DNA from: Takakia lepidozioides
Taxonomy: Eukaryota > Streptophyta > Takakiopsida > Takakiales > Takakiaceae
Direction of reading: 5' to 3'
Assembly: GCA_030704615.1 (NCBI GenBank)
Contig: CM060732.1
Coordinates: 54,541,053 to 54,605,052, forward strand
Length of the DNA stretch: 64,000 nucleotides
Within the stretch, counting starts at the first letter, position 1. Every line of letters begins with the position of its first letter. The position numbers were made by a program, and so were the translations under genes. Below are positions 47,167 to 57,000 of the stretch, in pieces. Below the pieces are notes generated by a model, which worked only from the letters and a program-made list of their open reading frames with translations, was not told the DNA's origin and did no database searches.

Positions 47167-47466
47167 GCGGGATGGCTGGACATGCTCGACGCGCACATGG
47201 ATGCGCTTCCGAATGATCCTGGGACCAACCTGCTTGTTAACAACTACACCAACAGCCCGCTTGGTGACATTCCAGACGATACCAGTGCGGCCATGGTAGA
47301 ACTTGTGGGGCATGCCCTTGTGCACAACGCCATTCACCTTGATGTCCACATAATCTCCAATCCTGTAATTTCTCAGATACGTGGTCAAGTGAATGTACCC
47401 CTTCTGCCTGAATGGCCGCGAGAACAGATCCCTGGTGCGCGATCGCAATCCATGACCTGCCGGCAT
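47167..47466 (-). pseudogene. Ribosomal protein eL21, N-terminal fragment
   Basis: 100 residues from [15 protein letters not shown] to RVEHVQPSR match large-subunit protein eL21 (formerly L21e): [37 protein letters not shown] and [17 protein letters not shown]. The family protein is about 160 residues, so the last third is missing. Sequence after SRYRE no longer matches. The fragment has no intron and no stop, so it is either a short retrocopy or an exon captured by the surrounding element. Confidence 0.88.
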
Positions 47467-47662
47467 GGCTCGTGCCTTCCTCTCTCACCGCCGCTGCACA
47501 TTGACACATTCATGCGAGAAACTCCAAGTGCATAAAAGCTTGGACAGGCTCATTCATGGGAGAGTGCTTGCAAGTCACGGTGGACTCAATCTGAAGCCAC
47601 ACAATGAGCAATATACAGGCATGTCCAAATCAAAGATGCCGAACAGGTTTGTGCGTAACTAG

Positions 47663-47914
47663 AGCAGCTCCGCGCAGCTGGTGGGTGCACTAAAGGCTGG
47701 CAATGAAGGAGCACAGGAAGCAGCACTTGAGGCTTTGTTCCTACTACGTCAAGCCTGGTCCTCCAGTCCTGCCGAGGTGGGAAAAGCACAAGCCATGGCA
47801 GCGGCAGAAGCCATTCCTATGCTGCAGCTGTTGATGAGGACAGGCCCCCCACGCTTTCAGGACAAGGTAGACAGCCTGCTGCAGTGCCTGCCAGGAAGAC
47901 GAGAATATTGTTAG
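47663..47914 (+). pseudogene. Cellulose-synthase-interactive (CSI1)-like armadillo gene fragment
   Basis: The frame reads [60 protein letters not shown] and [12 protein letters not shown]. These match the last armadillo repeats before the C2 domain of plant CSI1-type proteins, which link cellulose synthase complexes to microtubules. The start lies after a CAG that could be an intron acceptor (CGCGCAG at 47656-47662). The reading ends at TAG soon after LPG, without the C2 domain. One exon of a large gene, on the strand opposite to the neighbouring eL21 fragment. Confidence 0.7.
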
Positions 47915-48093
47915 CTTTGAACTGCTGCAGCGACACTTCGAGTGTTTCCCGTCTTCCTGTTATGCTCCACTAGGCACACATAGCCAGTCTAACTGCAGGC
48001 TCTCGTAACCAAGCTATATTATAATAGTGCTTAAAAACAAGAACGTCACATCTAGCTTAGCACTAGAAAACTAGATACAGTTTCATCTCTCTC
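47915..48093. other. Non-coding stretch between CSI1-like fragment and B repeat
   Basis: No coding frame. CGTCTTCCTG occurs at about 47952 and its reverse complement CAGGAAGACG at about 47891, forming a possible hairpin around the CSI1 fragment end. Confidence 0.4.
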
Positions 48094-48449
48094 GAGTGAT
48101 AAGAAAGCTAAAAGACACACTCTCAACACAAGAAATATGAAATCCATCGCTATCACTCTTTAAAAATAGAAGTCGAGCCAGGGGCACCCCAAGCTATGGG
48201 GACTCCACCCCACAACAACCTACACTCCCATCATAAGCACACTCAGATCTAAACGCATGAAGGAGCTCGGTCGCGCATGCTCAACTCGAGAGAGATGAGC
48301 TGCGCGACTGCCGCTCTCGTGAAGATAAGACGGTTCAGGTGTCAAACTAAACTTGACACTTGACTTAACACTTGACCTAAATCCAAGTGTTAAGTACAAA
48401 TAACTAGCTTTATTCTAGTCGTTTTCACACTGTGATTATTAACTTGACA
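48094..48449 (-). repeat. Second copy of the B repeat, at the 5' end of the composite block
   Basis: This is nearly identical to 25109-25465. On the minus strand it starts TGTCAAGTTAAT next to the AATG duplication, and ends CTTTCTTATCA. It is the best candidate for the 5' LTR of the element whose 3' LTR region is at 25024-25552, but repeat A is absent on either side of it. Confidence 0.7.
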
Positions 48450-48980
48450 AATGCTTCTCCAACACGTCTTGACATTTGCAAGTGTCAGAGCAGGAATGAC
48501 AACGAAAATTGGGGGCGAGCAACCACCACATTGGCCAACATGTTGAAATCAATTTCACATTGACTCATCTCTGTGTGTCGTGGATGTCTCAAGAAGACAT
48601 TGTGGTGTTGCTCACATCACTTGCCACCAACGCTTCGTTGAGGTCACTTGTAAGGGTGTTGTTGGGGACATGGTTTTTGCAACAATCATGGATTTGTTGG
48701 GAGCCAGTCTGTGGCTACAAGCACTAGACATAGACTATACTCCCTTGCAGGTGAAAGGCAAGGCAGCGGTGGTGGATGCCCAGTTGCAGAATAAAGTGAG
48801 GACTGAGCACGCGGAGGTGTTGAGAGGAATGAAGGTCGTGACTCCAAATGTAGCGCGTTTGTTCCTTTGTGGCTACAGTCTCTGCGTGTATATACATATA
48901 TTCCCTTTGGCTTTGTTGTCTGCCTTCTTTCCAGACCCAACAGCTTGTCCCACATCCTGTTGGCTAGCTGCTTGACTTTG
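48450..48980 (+). pseudogene. ROCO-type host gene, piece 2: leucine-rich repeats
   Basis: Starts with the AATG duplication and continues the LRR frame of piece 1: NASPTRLDIC, then THLCVSWMSQEDIVVLLTSL, ATNASLRSL. After a frameshift near 48645 it goes on with MDLLGASLWLQALDIDYTPL and VDAQLQNKVRTEHAEVLRGM, the end of the LRR block in this family. In-frame stops and shifts show it no longer codes. Confidence 0.72.
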
Positions 48981-49731
48981 ATACACTTGATACACCACTC
49001 TTACGTCTATTTGCTAAGGACCTTCATTATCTTGGTTTTCTCTACCCGGATGCAGACCTGGCCTTTTTTGGGCCTCTCTTTTATAGTTAGGATGTAAATC
49101 CTGAAGCAAGCTTCCTAGTTTACTCAAGGCTCCAGGTGCAAGTTGTTAAGACTAGGCAGTTAAGCTTGCCCATGGTGGCTGGTAAGGGTATTACCCAATC
49201 CTACAGGATTTAAGTCTTATGGCCTCTTGTCCTGGTTATTTTTTCCATGACTCATTTTTTTTATTTTTTCTTAAGAACAGGGGGATTGTAGCCCTGGAAA
49301 ATTTATGAAGTAAGGAAAAAACCTTCTTTAATATGATATATGTACAGGGCTTCCTCCCCTTTTATTAAAAATAAATAGTAAATAAATACTCTATGATAAT
49401 TTTTGAACCCACATTTTATCTTGCTATTTTGTAAGGCAAAAAAGGATAGGTATAGGCCATTTTAATCAAACTTTCTCATCTTCAAAATAATGTATGTAAG
49501 TGAAAATAATAATAAAATGATAATAAAATTAAGAACAATAGATCGACTTTTTTTTTTAAAAAGAGACACCCGGAACGACAGTTTATTGATTAGGCCCTGA
49601 ATGTTCATTAATCACAGTAACCTCGCCCTTTCGCATGGAACACCGCCCAACAAAAGGGGGAGAAGAACATATTACACCCATCTATGTAGCAGAATTTGAC
49701 CCCATAATCATCTGGGTGGCACTGTGTGCAC
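48981..49731. other. AT-rich non-coding stretch (probable intron of ROCO gene)
   Basis: No coding frame found. The position between the LRR and Roc pieces suggests intron or intergenic DNA, with a T-rich tract at 49250-49270 and an A/T run at about 49550. Confidence 0.45.
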
Positions 49732-50553
49732 GGGGGTTGGTATCCTATGAGCACAGCGTGAGCATGCTCATGTGAGCACGGCATGAGCACAACCCACAGT
49801 CATGGGGTTGTATGTTTTTAAACCATGGTCATAGGAATTACTTGTTTTGAGGCACGGTGCATTTATAGGATGCAGCTGCACCAAAACGATAAATTATCTG
49901 ATCTATCTTTCAATTTCGCATTGAGAAATTAAAATTAAGTAGTAGTTTCGGGAGTGAGAGTTTTAATTTCACACCGAGAAATTAAAATTAAGTAGGAGTT
50001 TCGGGAGTGAGAGTTTTAATTTTGCACTGAGAAAATAAAATTAAGTAGGAGTTTCGGGAGTGAGAGTTTTAATTTCGCACTGAGAAAATAAAATTAAGTA
50101 GGAGTTTCGGGAGTGAGAGTTTTAATTTCGCATTGAGAAAATAAAATTAACTAGTAGTTTTGGGAGTGAAATTTCGCATTGAGAAATTAAAAATAAGTAC
50201 CGTAGTAGTTTTGGGAGTGAGAATTTCGTCTCAATAAATTATCCATGGGACGTGACAATCTTTAAGGTCTCTTGGAGTCTCAACGCCCTTTTCTCAAGTC
50301 TATCATGGAAAGGGCCTAGTATCGGGTGAGCATAGCGTGAGGAAATCCCACACCTATAGGATAACATATTTATCATGTATAGGGGTTACTTGTTTCTTAA
50401 GTGTTGCTGTCAAGGCCTATGTGAGCAGTTAAATTTCACAAAAGTTTTAGTTTTTCAATTTTCGTTTCGCTAAACAATATTTGGAAGGCATCTTAGGAAT
50501 ATGCGGTATATTCGCTTGTGCTCACGTGAGCATGCTCACTCGCTATCCAACCT
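49732..50553. mobile_element. Mutator-type MITE, 822 bp, with 10-bp target duplication
   Basis: CTGTGTGCAC is present at 49722-49731 and again at 50554-50563. Inside, the ends are inverted: GGGTTGGTATCC...GTGAGCATGCTCATGTGAGC on the left. The right end, read in reverse, gives AGGTTGGATAGC...GTGAGCATGCTCACGTGAGC. A 9-11 bp target duplication with long terminal inverted repeats is the mark of Mutator-like elements. There is no coding capacity. Its interior is mostly the tandem repeat at 49913-50229. Confidence 0.82.
49913..50229. repeat. 53-bp tandem repeat, about 6 copies
   Basis: Units start at 49913, 49966, 50019, 50072 and 50125, with shorter, more diverged copies after. Each has the core AAATTAAAATTAAGTAG and GTTTCGGGAGTGAGAGTTTT. 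The repeat lies wholly inside the Mutator-type MITE. Confidence 0.93.
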
Positions 50554-50563
50554 CTGTGTGCAC

Positions 50564-50817
50564 TATCCAATTGAGCTTCTGTCTTGCAGTATGTTTTGTC
50601 GTCGGGTTATTCAAAGAAACGAGTATTTCCTTTCTAATCATATTAAGCTGGTTTGATAAAATGGTAGTTAAGGTAATTAGTTTAGAATATTAAATATTTT
50701 TAAATATGGTAGGTGATATTTATCATATTGCTTCTGACCAAAAAATAAAATAAAATAAGACAATAAACATTGTTTAAATATGCATTTTGATGATATGTCC
50801 ATCATGTTCTAGGGTAA
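50564..50817. other. AT-rich stretch before Roc exon; no gene
   Basis: Low-complexity AT-rich DNA, probably intron of the ROCO gene. It ends in TTCTAG, usable as a splice acceptor. Confidence 0.4.
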
Positions 50818-51232
50818 ACAACGTTGCGGAAATCAATGGCTCGAAGAATTTCATATGTGGCTTCGAATGTGTGGGTTAAGGCATGGCATAAGGGCATGAC
50901 TGTTTTCTCAAAATTGCAATGCATTAGACGGGAGTTGCAACGCACACGAGGGATTGAGGTTGAGACTACATTGCTTAACAACAACATTCAAATATCTTTA
51001 TGGGATATTTTGCCAGGCAAGAGGATTTTCATTCATTTCATGATCTGATGTTGCCCAACCTTAGCGGCCAAGGCAGTGTCGGCATATTCATATTTGTGTG
51101 CGACCCATTCAAGATGACAAACGACGTCGACCATGGACAAACGAAATTGGAGACAATCAAGAACGAGCTATTGTATTGGTTACGTTTTCTCTTTTCAAAT
51201 ACAAGAAGATCAACATTGTATCTATAGGGTCT
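50818..51232 (+). pseudogene. ROCO-type host gene, piece 3: Roc GTPase domain
   Basis: Starts after a TCTAG acceptor-like site. The P-loop region reads GGTAAACAACG; one A is missing, so GKTTL is shifted and the frame then gives TTLRKSMARRISYVASN. Next come EVETTLLNNNIQISLWDI (switch region) and, after a shift, QEDFHSFHDLMLPNLSGQG, GIFIFVCDPFKMTND and LETIKNELLYWLRFLFSNTR. This is the WDxAGQE-type G3 motif and following helix of Roc domains. The sequence stops at SNTRRS where DNMT element copy 2 begins. GTP binding is lost in this copy. Confidence 0.75.
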
Positions 51233-51234
51233 CC

Positions 51235-51463
51235 GAAAGATTGGCGTGTCAGTAGCCAATTCAATGCGATTCTCTTGACCCTTCAGTGCTCCTAAGTCCT
51301 TCAAACTGAAGGCAAAGCAATTCCTGTAAGCCCTCAGGAACCACCGTATACGTCGTCTCTCTCCTCCGGTGACAATGGGTCCAATGTCAGGCTCCCAATT
51401 GTCCTCCGTAACTGCAACCTTAAGTCCAGTGGGCTTAGAGGTAGAGGACGCGTCCCGTGGTTG
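51235..51463 (-). pseudogene. DNMT element copy 2: RT N-terminal stub
   Basis: The frame reads RWFLRAYRNCFAFSLKDLGA and ENRIELATDTPIFRRPYR, the usual start of Ty3 RT (element A reads YRDVFAWSYEDLKGIP and later KIELEPGSVPIKQARYR). It follows the DNMT frame in phase, separated only by a TAG codon at 51464-51466. It breaks off before the catalytic palm. Confidence 0.82.
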
Positions 51464-52780
51464 CTATGCCGCAACCTCTTGAGCAGTACTCCCTGCCTGC
51501 TCAGTCAATGACAAGGCCTCATCCTGCCCCATCATCTCATCCTTGATGACCTCATCAACCCGAGAAGAATCCCCAACCTCATCCATCACAGCTGCCTTGG
51601 CTGCCAACTCCCTCTGAACCTCGAGCACCTCCCACGTGTGCCATGGATGTCTACACCCCGTGTTCCTCACCAGCTCGCCCCCACTCGCTGCTTGTACCGT
51701 CTCGGTAGGCAGAGAGACCGTCAAGGGAGGTGCACTCCGCACTCTACGTTGCTCAGCCATAGCCAAGTTGATAATCCAGGTCAAGCAATTGAGATCCATT
51801 GCTTGCCCCAACACCTGACGACGTGATGCCTCAGAAAGAGAAGGCACCGCCGTGGTCCCAGTGGAAAACCCCATAGCCCGCTCTCGCTCGTCGGCATTAG
51901 GCTCTACTAACTGCTGCAACTGAGCATCCCACAGGAGGCCAGGTCCACCATCCCGAAAACCATGGGATCCTGGCAAGTTGAGCAGTGTAGGTAATGCTGC
52001 TCGTGGTTGACCCACCCTGTTGACCACTGCCAAAGGCGAATGGTCATCGTGTCTCACACGTTGAGACTGCCTCCCTGTGTCCAAAATGCTGTCCACTGTG
52101 AGGTGTGCTGGCCGCTGCACCCCATCAAATGCACGCTTGAGCAGTGCGGGTGACATCAAGTTAGTCCACCATAGCCGTGGACGATGAGCCCGTGATCCCA
52201 CTGCAGCTGCATCTAGCAGCACTGCTAACCCAAGCCACGACGGGACTTGATGCACACTGGCCATCACCCTGGCCCGAGAATCGCCCATCAGTGGCACATT
52301 CTCCAAGATGTATGCTGGCGATACAGCTTGATGAAGCTGCAAGTGGCGCAAAATCCGCACCATCTCCCAAAACAGACCCGTCCTCGAGTTTCGCAATCCA
52401 TTGCCATGCCCGGCTGATGAATGCCCTTGGCAGGGCCAACCTGCCACTACCAGATCAATGGAGCCAACCTGCTCCAAATCCGGCGCCCCCAGCAATGAAA
52501 TGTCTGCTGGCAAGGCTTGTTGGTATCCACGAACTGCAGACACTGGCAACAAAGCAGGGTACTGCTGTACCAACTGAGCAACATGGCGCAGTGAGACGCG
52601 TCGTGCAGTCTTATCCCTCTCCACCTATAGGTAACGCCTTACCCGCACACCTGCCTGTAGCACAGCAGCCAATCCGGTGCTGATCCCGCCAAACAAGTCC
52701 AGAAGACAAATGCCTTTATCTGGATACTGCCACACAATAGGCGTGGTATCCAATGGTGACAACTGAGGTGGTCTTGGTGC
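51464..52780 (-). pseudogene. DNMT element copy 2: cytosine-5 DNA methyltransferase domain
   Basis: The motifs match those of copy 1: GICLLDLFGGISTGLAAVL, VAGWPCQGHSSAGHGNG, SPAYILENVPLMGDS, AVGSRAHRPRLWWTNL and RRQVLGQAMDLNCLTWIINL, so the catalytic PCQ and ENV are intact. One TAG at 52625-52627 (Y in copy 1) breaks it between motifs I and II. After motif X an acidic linker of about 90 residues leads to TAG 51464-51466. The family S-adenosylmethionine fold is complete apart from that stop. It shares one frame with the protease upstream and RT downstream, which shows it was made as part of the polyprotein. Confidence 0.92.
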
Positions 52781-54307
52781 AATACCCGCACTCTCTTCCT
52801 CTCCTGATGGTACAAAAGCCTCTACCCAGGCTTGTTGCACCCGTCGATCAGCAACCTGCTGCAAATCCTTGCTCGTACCCCACAATGGAGTGTGAGCAAC
52901 CATGGCAGGCAACTCCGCCATACAATGCATGTCATCCCGCTCTGCTGGAGGTGGCACATCCTCTGCATGGGCATTGTCTTCCAGCAACTCTCCAGGCCAA
53001 CTAACTGCAGCTGTAAATGCGGCTAGTGTTGGCATCTTGCCCCGTTGGGCAGCCGCAATACCCCCAATGAATGTCACAGGGAGCTGTGCACGACGACCAT
53101 CCCCTGACTGCCATCCAGGCCTGTAGAATGCTGACTCCTCCCAAAAGTCCAGGGTGAAGCCCATGGGGTATAACACTGCCCCACCAACGAGGACATTGTA
53201 AGAGACCGCGTCTGTCACAATGGCCTTGGCTCGCATTACTGAGCCATCGATAAAATGATCCGGCTGTAGTCTAATGGCCAACTGATGCCGTGTCATGCCC
53301 CGAGCCTGCTCTGAGCCTCCCAGAGATGTATGTATCTGGAAAGGACAAGGCTCCGTATCCGCCTCCATGAGGCCCAAATCTGCAATAGCAGCTCTGCCCA
53401 ACATCAGTGGCTGAGCTCCCGAGTCCAAGAAGACCCGTAGTGGCCGGTACTTCTTGCCTGCCGGTCCACTCAAAGAGAAAATGTCATCCTGGTTGTCTAA
53501 CAAGACAACTCCAGGTGTCACCATGGCGCGCTCAAAGGCTGGCCTAGCTGGCAGCTCCGTCAACCTGGCAGCTGCAGCTTGCCATGGCGCAGCCGTGGCA
53601 GTCTTGACCCTCAAATCCGAGGATCCCTCTGCCACTACACCTTCCAGTAATTCCGCAGAAGATGAAGTGACCTCCCTACTCTCACAGAGTGTTGCTGCTA
53701 GTCTGAACACTGCAGCTGGTCTTACCCCCGGCGTCGCAATCATGGTTGCTGAGAACAGTGGGGCTTGACACACAAAGGTGGCTGCCCCTAACAACACACC
53801 GGCTGCACTAGCCTTGGTAGCAGGTGTCGGTGCTGCACGTGTAGCTCTCCCCAATGGCATAATAACCTCCGCCTCGGTAACAGTCGGGCGAGAACTAGGT
53901 GCCATGGATGGCGTTGACACTGTCTCCGCCAATGTGAATGACTGAGGAAGCCTCGCCTGACGGCTTGCCTCCACACGCTGTGGATCCAATTCCACCTGTG
54001 CACCTCGTGGCTCAGGAACTTGTGATGCTCCTCGAGTCACGGCTGGAGCAGACTCCACCTGCTCTAGTAGTAGCGCTGCTCCGCACATGAATCCCATGCC
54101 TCCCATATCTCCTCCCTCAGGCGCAGGAGGTGGACCATCCCGCCTGGGAGCCGGTACCACCTGAGCTGTGGCCATGGCAGCGAGCATGTGCTCTAGCTGC
54201 TGAAGCCGGTTGGCCATGCCTTGGTCAACACAGGCTGTGCTTGTGCCGGCCTTTTGCCACTCTCTGGGCAATCTCTCTTGATATGGGGTCCTCCACATGT
54301 CCAACAT
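52781..54307 (-). CDS. DNMT element copy 2: protease and linkers (same frame as DNMT)
   Basis: From 54307 the frame is open for about 510 residues before the methyltransferase. It has a coiled segment (MANRLQQLEHMLAAMATAQ), an A/P/T-rich linker, then VLLDNQDDIFSLSGPAGKKY and the protease active-site block FLDSGAQPLMLGRAAIADLG. It goes on with HQLAIRLQPDHFIDG and TLDFWEESAFYRPGW. The intact DSG contrasts with DLG in copy 1. The protein would free the methyltransferase from the polyprotein. Confidence 0.82.
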
Positions 54308-55444
54308 ATCACCTCTGGTTGCTGTTGGCCTGCAAAAGATGCCACGGGCCTTTGCTCCTGAGGTCCCCTGTAAGCTCCATGGAACTTGGGTTGGGAAACC
54401 TTGCCGCCCTGACCACGCTGTTGGGCAGTGCCTTGTGCCTGTGGGCTGGCAGCTGCGCCTCGTGCAGGCATGTCCTTGCCAAATCCAATGGTAACAATTC
54501 GCTCCTCCACCATGTTGAGCTCAATCCGCTCAGCCAGCAGAAACACATCTGCTAATGTGGGTTGGGCTGCTTGTAACAGGGTTGCATCTCGCACCCTTCT
54601 TTTGAGCTCATTGTCCAGAATTCCATACCAAAACAAGATTGCCTGAGCTTCAGTAACCCCTTGGGTCACACTTATCAAGCGCCTTTCGCAGGTTCTCACT
54701 GGGTTTGCGCTGGAAGTCTTGCAAACTTCGCAGCTTCTCTGTCCGTACACCTTGGTAGCTGCTTTGCAACTCCTGGAAGAACTCCACCACCGGGTTGAAT
54801 CTAGGCACATGTGTTGTAGTCGTGGCAGGAGGAGTAGTAGCACCTTTTGAACTGGTACCACCTGCAGAAGTACCGGCACTACTTGTTCCACTACTAGTGC
54901 TGGCAGTGGGAGATATTGGTACTGATGCAGCTACTAGTCGCGTCGTGCCTCGAGTAATGGAGACGTAGTCAGGTGACCAATACATCCTCCACTCCTCAAT
55001 CTCTGCTTCATGTCCTCGCCTGAACTCGTGGTAATCGTCCATAGGCGGGCCTTCCAAATGCTGGAACAGTCCCTTCCACGCCATGAATATGGTGAATAGA
55101 TGTGGATTGCGCATCTGCTGCAAATCACACCAGCTGTCGAACTCCTGGATAAAGTCATCCAACTCGATTGTGCCCACAGCTCCAGAGTACCTACGAGGCC
55201 CCTTGGTAGCTCCATACATCTCCTCCATGTCGTCCCACAACAATGGCGAATGAAACTGCACACCTGTTGATGAAGCCTCCGAGTCTGTGTCTAACTCTGC
55301 ACTAGTTGAGGGTGGAGGTGGAGGTGGTCTGAAACGAACACCTCGTCTCGTGAACCCACTCTCACTGCTACTGCCTGTAGCCGTGCTCCCCTCAGAACCC
55401 TTGGGTAACTCCGTGATGACACTCACAATGTGCACCTCCCCCAC
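54193..55444 (-). pseudogene. DNMT element copy 2: gag
   Basis: Starts MGEVHIVSVITELPKGSEGS at 55444 and follows copy 1 closely. A short deletion near 54685 in the region of RRLI shifts the frame. The first zinc knuckle remains (CWTCGGPHIKRDCPE). The second knuckle of copy 1 (CGHCGKYGHGDAQC) and about 150 surrounding bases are missing, joining PAQAQP directly to VLTKAWPTGFSS. Nucleic-acid binding would be weakened. Confidence 0.85.
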
Positions 55445-55964
55445 GTGACACTATAAGGCTCTAGTACTAATTCTAATAGTGACACGGGTGGGCACTTGTT
55501 GCAGTTTGAGGGTCATATCCCAGTGGCTCAGGGCACCTGCACCTGCATCCACCGCAAGAACTCCTATGGTTGGCTGGTCATCAACCCAGTCTCACCATAG
55601 AAGAAACATTGGTGGTCTTGCTGGTCATCACTCCAGCCTCACCACCGACAGCATACTCTAGGATTGACCGGTGATCAAATCCGGCCTAATCCCTATGAAA
55701 GCAAGCGCCCACACAAAACCAACATGGTGCACAGTCAAGCATGCAGGTGTTGGGGGGGATCCAAACACAAGAAATCAAAACATCAACACCCCCACACCAA
55801 AATCCAGCTGCAATGCTGATCATGCAGAATATCCCAGCCCAAAACCCCGGACTGACTGGCCTCCACCAAGAGAGGCTTTGGCAACTACAAGTACAAGGTA
55901 ATGAAAATAGTAATGAGATGGAGGGGAAGAATAGAAGCCCGACCAAGTAAGATCTAATCCTGAT

Positions 55965-56715
55965 CTATGCTATCAACTGCCAGACTTCTCTCAAAGTACC
56001 TCTCTCTGCATGATGGTAAGGTGTAGGAGGTATATCTATGTCCAGAAACCTACCACTAACCTTATCCCAAGCTACAGTAGCTCGCTCTAACCAACCCTCC
56101 TCCTCTCTCTGCCAAGTAGAGACAAAGCAATATTCCCCTATCTCCCGCTCACTGAACACTAAAGAAAACAAAGGTAGGGTCTGATAGTCTCTCAACTCGA
56201 CAGGTTTTGAGACGGTTGCGAGTGTCCTCATTGCGAAGGACTGCATCTCCCTCAAGCAAAACAAACTTGTCATTGCTTATGAACCCCCGCTCGTGGTTGC
56301 CTTGTGCAGAGCGTGTCCGGCTACAACCATGTCTGATTGCACAAACTTGTGTAGCTCCTGCTCCTCTGCTCCAATACACCACGACCTTGTGGCTGAACAC
56401 CTTGGTCCCCCGGGATTTCTTTGGCTGTGTTCCAAGCCTAGCTTTCACCCACTTTGGTATTTCACCTACAGCTGCAGAACTGCTGGCTCCAACAGAGTTC
56501 TGACTGTCCCAAGCGATATTGAGGCCCTCAACGTCAACTACAGCAGTTTGTTGTCTACTGCTAATGCCTGACTCCCAGTATGCAATCAACTCGTCCAACT
56601 GTTCTCCACTCAAATCAGTCTGAGTTCCTTGGGAAACATAAATCTTGTCCCCTTGTGTGCACAGGCTAAGAGACGAGACCTGCCCTTCAATTACGTCCTC
56701 ATTTACCCCAGCCAT
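55965..56715 (-). pseudogene. DNMT element copy 2: ORF0, one frameshift
   Basis: Starts MAGVNEDVIEGQVSSLSLCT and matches ORF0 of copy 1. The open frame is lost at about 56200, where an insertion near GTCGAGTTG shifts it. The C-terminal half continues in the next frame (LPLFSLVFSEREIGEYCFVS, WLERATVAWDKVSGRFLDID). Most differences between the copies are scattered substitutions. Confidence 0.7.
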
Positions 56716-56863
56716 ACAAGGAGGACATCCACAGATTTGTCTCTCACATAGACCAGAGCAGGTTCTAGAAACAGAATTGTGGATCTTTCACGGCACACTC
56801 ACACTCTAAAAATTCCATAGATTTTTAGCAAAGTCCCAAAAACAAAAACCAGGTCTCAGATAG

Positions 56864-57000
56864 GTTTGGCTCCAAATTTTAAATTAGATCAAAAGGGCAT
56901 TTTTATTTTATTTTTTTTAAAAGGTTTTCAAGTTTAAAAATTTAAAGTTACACCCAAAATATCTGGTAACTGGTTCCCGGTTCCCTAAGTTCTATATACA
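56864..57000. other. Junction between DNMT copy 2 and ROCO piece 4
   Basis: A/T-rich with runs of A and T (TTTTATTTTATTTTTTTT). Probably intron or element leader. No site recognised. Confidence 0.3.

Larger units (their letters stand above)
25024..48449 (-). mobile_element. Composite retrotransposon block splitting the ROCO gene (TSD AATG)
   Basis: The block is bounded by AATG at 25020-25023 and AATG at 48450-48453. Its outer bases are TG (25024) and CA (48449). Inside, a 350-bp repeat lies near both ends in the same orientation (25109-25465 and 48094-48449). It contains DNMT Ty3 element copy 1 on the minus strand, a nested complete Ty3 element and host gene fragments. Removing the block with one AATG joins LRNN to ASPTRLDIC in frame, so the borders are well supported. 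The relation of the end repeats to each other is unusual and reported separately. Confidence 0.75.
51235..56863 (-). mobile_element. DNMT Ty3 element copy 2, 3' truncated
   Basis: On the minus strand it carries leader, ORF0, gag, protease, DNA methyltransferase and the first residues of RT, with high similarity to copy 1. It stops inside RT at PIFRRPYR (about 51235), so RNase H, integrase and PHD finger are absent. It sits between the Roc and C-terminal pieces of the ROCO gene. No LTR or target duplication was found, so truncation at both ends is likely. Confidence 0.85.

Noticed and set aside
47080-47466. A functional eL21 ribosomal protein gene
   Set aside because: Only the first 100 of about 160 residues match; the frame then departs from the family and no downstream exon is seen before the nested LTR.
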